NCBI RefSeq assembly: GCF_900700375.1 | Contig: NW_021629781.1 | Span: forward strand, 1-64,000 | Reading direction: 5' to 3' | Length of the DNA stretch: 64,000 nt | From: Denticeps clupeoides | Taxonomy: Eukaryota > Chordata > Actinopteri > Clupeiformes > Denticipitidae | Part shown: in pieces, positions 57,001 through 64,000 of the stretch | How the letters are laid out: each line of letters begins with the position of its first letter | How positions within the stretch are numbered: the first letter of the stretch is position 1 | Translations under genes and position numbers: made by a program | The notes under the pieces: generated by a model | What the model saw: only the letters and a program-made list of their open reading frames with translations | What the model was told of the DNA's origin: nothing | Database searches by the model: none

Positions 57001-60000
57001 GAAAATCTTGGACTTTAAACAACCTAGGCTTGAAAACATATCACAGAGTGAAAATACCTCTTAACTTACTTTAGAAAAAAACTAACAAAGCGATGCAAAA
57101 AAACTTCATTTTAAAAAGTTTTTCAACAGTTAAAGCTTACAGCACCTGGTATTCCCAGGAGGTCTCCCATCCAAGTACTAACCAGGCCCAAGCCTTCTTA
57201 GCTTCCGAGATCAGACGAGACCGGGCGTTCTTGGGCTGGTATGGCCGTAAGCAATCTCTGCTTGAAAATCTTGGACTTTAAACAACCTAGGCTTGAAAAC
57301 ATATCACAGAGTGAAAATACCTCTTAACTTACTTTAGAAAAAAACTAACAAAGCGATGCAAAAAAACTTCATTTTAAAAAGTTTTTCAACAGTTAAAGCT
57401 TACAGCACCTGGTATTCCCAGGAGGTCTCCCATCCAAGTACTAACCAGGCCCAAGCCTTCTTAGCTTCCGAGATCAGACGAGACCGGGCGTTCTTGGGCT
57501 GGTATGGCCGTAAGCAATCTCTGCTTGAAAATCTTGGACTTTAAACAACCTAGGCTTGAAAACATATCACAGAGTGAAAATACCTCTTAACTTACTTTAG
57601 AAAAAAACTAACAAAGCGATGCAAAAAAACTTCATTTTAAAAAGTTTTTCAACAGTTAAAGCTTACAGCACCTGGTATTCCCAGGAGGTCTCCCATCCAA
57701 GTACTAACCAGGCCCAAGCCTTCTTAGCTTCCGAGATCAGACGAGACCGGGCGTTCTTGGGCTGGTATGGCCGTAAGCAATCTCTGCTTGAAAATCTTGG
57801 ACTTTAAACAACCTAGGCTTGAAAACATATCACAGAGTGAAAATACCTCTTAACTTACTTTAGAAAAAAACTAACAAAGCGATGCAAAAAAACTTCATTT
57901 TAAAAAGTTTTTCAACAGTTAAAGCTTACAGCACCTGGTATTCCCAGGAGGTCTCCCATCCAAGTACTAACCAGGCCCAAGCCTTCTTAGCTTCCGAGAT
58001 CAGACGAGACCGGGCGTTCTTGGGCTGGTATGGCCGTAAGCAATCTCTGCTTGAAAATCTTGGACTTTAAACAACCTAGGCTTGAAAACATATCACAGAG
58101 TGAAAATACCTCTTAACTTACTTTAGAAAAAAACTAACAAAGCGATGCAAAAAAACTTCATTTTAAAAAGTTTTTCAACAGTTAAAGCTTACAGCACCTG
58201 GTATTCCCAGGAGGTCTCCCATCCAAGTACTAACCAGGCCCAAGCCTTCTTAGCTTCCGAGATCAGACGAGACCGGGCGTTCTTGGGCTGGTATGACCGT
58301 AAGCAATCTCTGCTTGAAAATCTTGGACTTTAAACAACCTAGGCTTGAAAACATATCACAGAGTGAAAATACCTCTTAACTTACTTTAGAAAAAAACTAA
58401 CAAAGCGATGCAAAAAAACTTCATTTTAAAAAGTTTTTCAACAGTTAAAGTTTACAGCACCTGGTATTCCCAGGAGGTCTCCCATCCAAGTACTAACCAG
58501 GCCCAAGCCTTCTTAGCTTCCGAGATCAGACGAGACCGGGCGTTCTTGGGCTGGTATGGCCGTAAGCAATCTCTGCTTGAAAATCTTGGACTTTAAACAA
58601 CCTAGGCTTGAAAACATATCACAGAGTGAAAATACCTCTTAACTTACTTTAGAAAAAACTAACAAAGCGATGCAAAAAAACTTCATTTTAAAAAGTTTTT
58701 CAACAGTTAAAGCTTACAGCACCTGGTATTCCCAGGAGGTCTCCCATCCAAGTACTAACCAGGCCCAAGCCTTCTTAGCTTCCGAGATCAGACGAGACCG
58801 GGCGTTCTTGGGCTGGTATGGCCGTAAGCAATCTCTGCTTGAAAATCTTGGACTTTAAACAACCTAGGCTTGAAAACATATCACAGAGTGAAAATACCTC
58901 TTAACTTACTTTAGAAAAAAACTAACAAAGCGATGCAAAAAAACTTCATTTTAAAAAGTTTTTCAACAGTTAAAGCTTACAGCACCTGGTATTCCCAGGA
59001 GGTCTCCCATCCAAGTACTAACCAGGCCCAAGCCTTCTTAGCTTCCGAGATCAGACGAGACCGGGCGTTCTTGGGCTGGTATGGCCGTAAGCAATCTCTG
59101 CTTGAAAATCTTGGACTTTAAACAACCTAGGCTTGAAAACATATCACAGAGTGAAAATACCTCTTAACTTACTTTAGAAAAAAACTAACAAAGCGATGCA
59201 AAAAAACTTCATTTTAAAAAGTTTTTCAACAGTTAAAGCTTACAGCACCTGGTATTCCCAGGAGGTCTCCCATCCAAGTACTAACCAGGCCCAAGCCTTC
59301 TTAGCTTCCGAGATCAGACGAGACCGGGCGTTCTTGGGCTGGTATGGCCGTAAGCAATCTCTGCTTGAAAATCTTGGACTTTAAACAACCTAGGCTTGAA
59401 AACATATCACAGAGTGAAAATACCTCTTAACTTACTTTAGAAAAAAACTAACAAAGCGATGCAAAAAAACTTCATTTTAAAAAGTTTTTCAACAGTTAAA
59501 GCTTACAGCACCTGGTATTCCCAGGAGGTCTCCCATCCAAGTACTAACCAGGCCCAAGCCTTCTTAGCTTCCGAGATCAGACGAGACCGGGCGTTCTTGG
59601 GCTGGTATGGCCGTAAGCAATCTCTGCTTGAAAATCTTGGACTTTAAACAACCTAGGCTTGAAAACATATCACAGAGTGAAAATACCTCTTAACTTACTT
59701 TAGAAAAAAACTAACAAAGCGATGCAAAAAAACTTCATTTTAAAAAGTTTTTCAACAGTTAAAGCTTACAGCACCTGGTATTCCCAGGAGGTCTCCCATC
59801 CAAGTACTAACCAGGCCCAAGCCTTCTTAGCTTCCGAGATCAGACGAGACCGGGCGTTCTTGGGCTGGTATGGCCGTAAGCAATCTCTGCTTGAAAATCT
59901 TGGACTTTAAACAACCTAGGCTTGAAAACATATCACAGAGTGAAAATACCTCTTAACTTACTTTAGAAAAAAACTAACAAAGCGATGCAAAAAAACTTCA

Positions 60001-61557
60001 TTTTAAAAAGTTTTTCAACAGTTAAAGCTTACAGCACCTGGTATTCCCAGGAGGTCTCCCATCCAAGTACTAACCAGGCCCAAGCCTTCTTAGCTTCCAA
60101 GATCAGACGAGACCGGGCGTTCTTGGGCTGGTATGGCCGTAAGCAATCTCTGCTTGAAAATCTTGGACTTTAAACAACCTAGGCTTGAAAACATATCACA
60201 GAGTGAAAATACCTCTTAACTTACTTTAGAAAAAAACTAACAAAGCGATGCAAAAAAACTTCATTTTAAAAAGTTTTTCAACAGTTAAAGCTTACAGCAC
60301 CTGGTATTCCCAGGAGGTCTCCCATCCAAGTACTAACCAGGCCCAAGCCTTCTTAGCTTCCGAGATCAGACGAGACCGGGCGTTCTTGGGCTGGTATGGC
60401 CGTAAGCAATCTCTGCTTGAAAATCTTGGACTTTAAACAACCTAGGCTTGAAAACATATCACAGAGTGAAAATACCTCTTAACTTACTTTAGAAAAAACT
60501 AACAAAGCGATGCAAAAAAACTTCATTTTAAAAAGTTTTTCAACAGTTAAAGCTTACAGCACCTGGTATTCCCAGGAGGTCTCCCATCCAAGTACTAACC
60601 AGGCCCAAGCCTTCTTAGCTTCCGAGATCAGACGAGACCGGGCGTTCTTGGGCTGGTATGGCCGTAAGCAATCTCTGCTTGAAAATCTTGGACTTTAAAC
60701 AACCTAGGCTTGAAAACATATCACAGAGTGAAAATACCTCTTAACTTACTTTAGAAAAAACTAACAAAGCGATGCAAAAAAACTTCATTTTAAAAAGTTT
60801 TTCAACAGTTAAAGCTTACAGCACCTGGTATTCCCAGGAGGTCTCCCATCCAAGTACTAACCAGGCCCAAGCCTTCTTAGCTTCCGAGATCAGACGAGAC
60901 CGGGCGTTCTTGGGCTGGTATGGCCGTAAGCAATCTCTGCTTGAAAATCTTGGACTTTAAACAACCTAGGCTTGAAAACATATCACAGAGTGAAAATACC
61001 TCTTAACTTACTTTAGAAAAAACTAACAAAGCGATGCAAAAAAACTTCATTTTAAAAAGTTTTTCAACAGTTAAAGCTTACAGCACCTGGTATTCCCAGG
61101 AGGTCTCCCATCCAAGTACTAACCAGGCCCAAGCCTTCTTAGCTTCCGAGATCAGACGAGACCGGGCGTTCTTGGGCTGGTATGGCCGTAAGCAATCTCT
61201 GCTTGAAAATCTTGGACTTTAAACAACCTAGGCTTGAAAACATATCACAGAGTGAAAATACCTCTTAACTTACTTTAGAAAAAACTAACAAAGCGATGCA
61301 AAAAAACTTCATTTTAAAAGTTTTTCAACAGTTAAAGCTTACAGCACCTGGTATTCCCAGGAGGTCTCCCATCCAAGTACTAACCAGGCCCAAGCCTTCT
61401 TAGCTTCCGAGATCAGACGAGACCGGGCGTTCTTGGGCTGGTATGGCCGTAAGCAATCTCTGCTTGAAAATCTTGGACTTTAAACAACCTAGGCTTGAAA
61501 ACATATCACAGAGTGAAAATACCTCTTAACTTACTTTAGAAAAAAACTAACAAAGCG

Positions 61558-61870
61558 ATGCAAAAAAAACTTCATTTTAAAAAAGTTTTTCAACAGTTAA
61601 AGCTTCAGCACCCTGGTAATTCCAAGAGGTCTTTACCATCCAGTACTAACCAGGCCAATGCCGTCTTAGCTTTCGAGATCAGACGAGACCGGGCGTTCTG
61701 GGCGGTATGCGTAAGGCCTTTAAAAACTAGCTTGAAAAATTCACAGATGAAAATACTCTTAAAATTTAATAAAACCCAAAGCTAAAAATTAGTGTTTAAA
61801 AAGCTAAAAACTTGGTATCAGGGCTTATGGGCTACCAGGGAAGCCTGTAGCTTTAACGTTAGAAAAACTT
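61558..61870. other. Scrambled turn between divergent 5S arrays
   Basis: About 310 bp joining a - strand unit to a + strand unit. A degenerate - strand 5S gene is visible at about 61,599-61,716, with many single-base gains and losses. Then comes unrecognisable AT-rich sequence, then from about 61,800 an equally degenerate + strand gene end and spacer. Clean units resume on both sides. Confidence 0.75.
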
Positions 61871-64000
61871 TTTAAAATGAATTTTTTTTGCATCGCTTTG
61901 TTAGTTTTTTTCTAAAGTAATTTAAGAGGTATTTTCACTCTGTGATATGTTTTCAAGCCTAGGTTGTTTAAAGTCCAAGATTTTCAAGCAGAGATTGCTT
62001 ACGGCCATACCAGCCCAAGAACGCCCGGTCTCGTCTGATCTCGGAAGCTAAGAAGGCTTGGGCCTGGTTAGTACTTGGATGGGAGACCTCCTGGGAATAC
62101 CAGGTGCTGTAAGCTTTAACTGTTGAAAAACTTTTTAAAATGAAGTTTTTTTTGCATCGCTTTGTTAGTTTTTTTCTAAAGTAAGTTAAGAGGTATTTTC
62201 ACTCTGTGATATGTTTTCAAGCCTAGGTTGTTTAAAGTCCAAGATTTTCAAGCAGAGATTGCTTACGGCCATACCAGCCCAAGAACGCCCGGTCTCGTCT
62301 GATCTCGGAAGCTAAGAAGGCTTGGGCCTGGTTAGTACTTGGATGGGAGACCTCCTGGGAATACCAGGTGCTGTAAGCTTTAACTGTTGAAAAACTTTTT
62401 AAAATGAAGTTTTTTTGCATCGCTTTGTTAGTTTTTTTCTAAAGTAAGTTAAGAGGTATTTTCACTCTGTGATATGTTTTCAAGCCTAGGTTGTTTAAAG
62501 TCCAAGATTTTCAAGCAGAGATTGCTTACGGCCATACCAGCCCAAGAACGCCCGGTCTCGTCTGATCTCGGAAGCTAAGAAGGCTTGGGCCTGGTTAGTA
62601 CTTGGATGGGAGACCTCCTGGGAATACCAGGTGCTGTAAGCTTTAACTGTTGAAAAACTTTTTAAAATGAAGTTTTTTTGCATCGCTTTGTTAGTTTTTT
62701 TCTAAAGTAAGTTAAGAGGTATTTTCACTCTGTGATATGTTTTCAAGCCTAGGTTGTTTAAAGTCCAAGATTTTCAAGCAGAGATTGCTTACGGCCATAC
62801 CAGCCCAAGAACGCCCGGTCTCGTCTGATCTCGGAAGCTAAGAAGGCTTGGGCCTGGTTAGTACTTGGATGGGAGACCTCCTGGGAATACCAGGTGCTGT
62901 AAGCTTTAACTGTTGAAAAACTTTTTAAAATGAAGTTTTTTTGCATCGCTTTGTTAGTTTTTTTCTAAAGTAAGTTAAGAGGTATTTTCACTCTGTGATA
63001 TGTTTTCAAGCCTAGGTTGTTTAAAGTCCAAGATTTTCAAGCAGAGATTGCTTACGGCCATACCAGCCCAAGAACGCCCGGTCTCGTCTGATCTCGGAAG
63101 CTAAGAAGGCTTGGGCCTGGTTAGTACTTGGATGGGAGACCTCCTGGGAATACCAGGTGCTGTAAGCTTTAACTGTTGAAAAACTTTTTAAAATGAAGTT
63201 TTTTTGCATCGCTTTGTTAGTTTTTTTCTAAAGTAAGTTAAGAGGTATTTTCACTCTGTGATATGTTTTCAAGCCTAGGTTGTTTAAAGTCCAAGATTTT
63301 CAAGCAGAGATTGCTTACGGCCATACCAGCCCAAGAACGCCCGGTCTCGTCTGATCTCGGAAGCTAAGAAGGCTTGGGCCTGGTTAGTACTTGGATGGGA
63401 GACCTCCTGGGAATACCAGGTGCTGTAAGCTTTAACTGTTGAAAAACTTTTTAAAATGAAGTTTTTTTGCATCGCTTTGTTAGTTTTTTTCTAAAGTAAG
63501 TTAAGAGGTATTTTCACTCTGTGATATGTTTTCAAGCCTAGGTTGTTTAAAGTCCAAGATTTTCAAGCAGAGATTGCTTACGGCCATACCAGCCCAAGAA
63601 CGCCCGGTCTCGTCTGATCTCGGAAGCTAAGAAGGCTTGGGCCTGGTTAGTACTTGGATGGGAGACCTCCTGGGAATACCAGGTTCTGTAAGCTTTAACT
63701 GTTGAAAAACTTTTTAAAATGAAGTTTTTTTGCATCGCTTTGTTAGTTTTTTTCTAAAGTAAGTTAAGAGGTATTTTCACTCTGTGATATGTTTTCAAGC
63801 CTAGGTTGTTTAAAGTCCAAGATTTTCAAGCAGAGATTGCTTACGGCCATACCAGCCCAAGAACGCCCGGTCTCGTCTGATCTCGGAAGCTAAGAAGGCT
63901 TGGGCCTGGTTAGTACTTGGATGGGAGACCTCCTGGGAATACCAGGTGCTGTAAGCTTTAACTGTTGAAAAACTTTTTAAAATGAAGTTTTTTTGCATCG
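61871..64000 (+). rRNA. Tandem array of 5S rRNA genes, + orientation again (array 5)
   Basis: Eight complete genes starting at 61997, 62261, 62524, 62787, 63050, 63313, 63576 and 63839. Units match the uniform type of arrays 2 to 4. The array continues past the window edge. It diverges head-to-head from array 4 across the scrambled turn near 61.8 kb. Confidence 0.97.

Larger units (their letters stand above)
47480..61454 (-). rRNA. Inverted tandem array of 5S rRNA genes (array 4)
   Basis: Starts with a gene abutting provirus B (47,480-47,593, shortened 3' end) and a SINE-interrupted gene (47,737-48,047). Then 51 complete - strand genes follow. Low ends: 48190 plus multiples of 263 to 58447 (40 genes in exact register), 58709 plus multiples of 263 to 60287, then 60549, 60811, 61073 and 61334. 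The change from diverged units beside provirus B to near-identical units at 48.1 kb is abrupt. One unit near 52.0-52.3 kb carries several substitutions; otherwise variation is rare. The small register slips come from A-run length in the spacer. Confidence 0.97.

Noticed and set aside
21667-63998. A 62-residue open frame (MQKNFILKSF...) repeated about a hundred times antisense to the 5S genes
   Set aside because: It is the complement of the 5S gene plus flanking spacer. Its conservation follows from the repeat itself, its start lies in an A-run, and no protein family is suggested.
1-64000. CRISPR-like regular repeat spacing
   Set aside because: The 263-bp period contains a full 5S rRNA gene and a constant spacer; there are no variable spacers or cas genes, and the sequence is vertebrate.

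Overview
The window is vertebrate nuclear DNA, almost certainly from a teleost fish. It is nearly all tandem 5S rRNA genes: a roughly 121-bp gene plus a roughly 142-bp spacer, period 263 bp, with about 175 complete copies. Inside the arrays sit two endogenous retroviruses, one solo LTR and three copies of a fish-type tRNA-derived SINE. The fish assignment rests on the SINE tail, the fish-ERV-type env and the 5S sequence. Pike (Esox) would fit the reported massive 5S amplification there, but that is only a guess. There are no ordinary host protein genes in place; the only host-derived coding sequence is a YB-1 (ybx1) cDNA carried inside one provirus.

Layout. 1-11,415: 5S genes on the + strand, the most diverged part, with higher-order duplication, two SINE copies inside 5S genes and a solo LTR (7,422-7,783). 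11,416-21,246: provirus A, a nearly whole gamma/epsilon-like fish ERV with near-identical LTRs. 21,247-30,114: + strand 5S genes that become almost perfectly uniform. Near 30,190 the orientation flips through about 140 bp of scrambled 5S sequence. 30,255-42,356: - strand 5S genes. 42,357-47,479: provirus B, broken, with gag, a captured ybx1 cDNA with 3' UTR and poly(A) trace, env remnants and no recognisable pol. 47,480-61,454: - strand 5S genes, the second interrupted by the third SINE copy and the rest very uniform. About 61,558-61,870: a second scrambled turn. 61,871-64,000: + strand 5S genes.

How the parts relate. The solo LTR at 7.4 kb and provirus B at 42-47 kb occupy the same site in the same variant 5S unit, in opposite orientation, with the same AAAG/CTTT target duplication. 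The solo LTR is a mosaic of provirus B's 5' and 3' LTRs, as expected from LTR-LTR recombination. The two 5S arms are therefore inverted copies, or two haplotypes joined by the assembly, of one ancestral locus: one arm lost provirus B's interior and gained provirus A. The 5S genes keep Pol III internal promoter boxes and a TATA-like element, but differ from the usual vertebrate 5S in helix II and lack the immediate T-run terminator.

Main points for follow-up: the ybx1-transducing provirus, a possible 2H-phosphoesterase-like segment in provirus A pol, the mosaic solo LTR, the 5S helix II changes, and the two scrambled turning points, which may be assembly artefacts.
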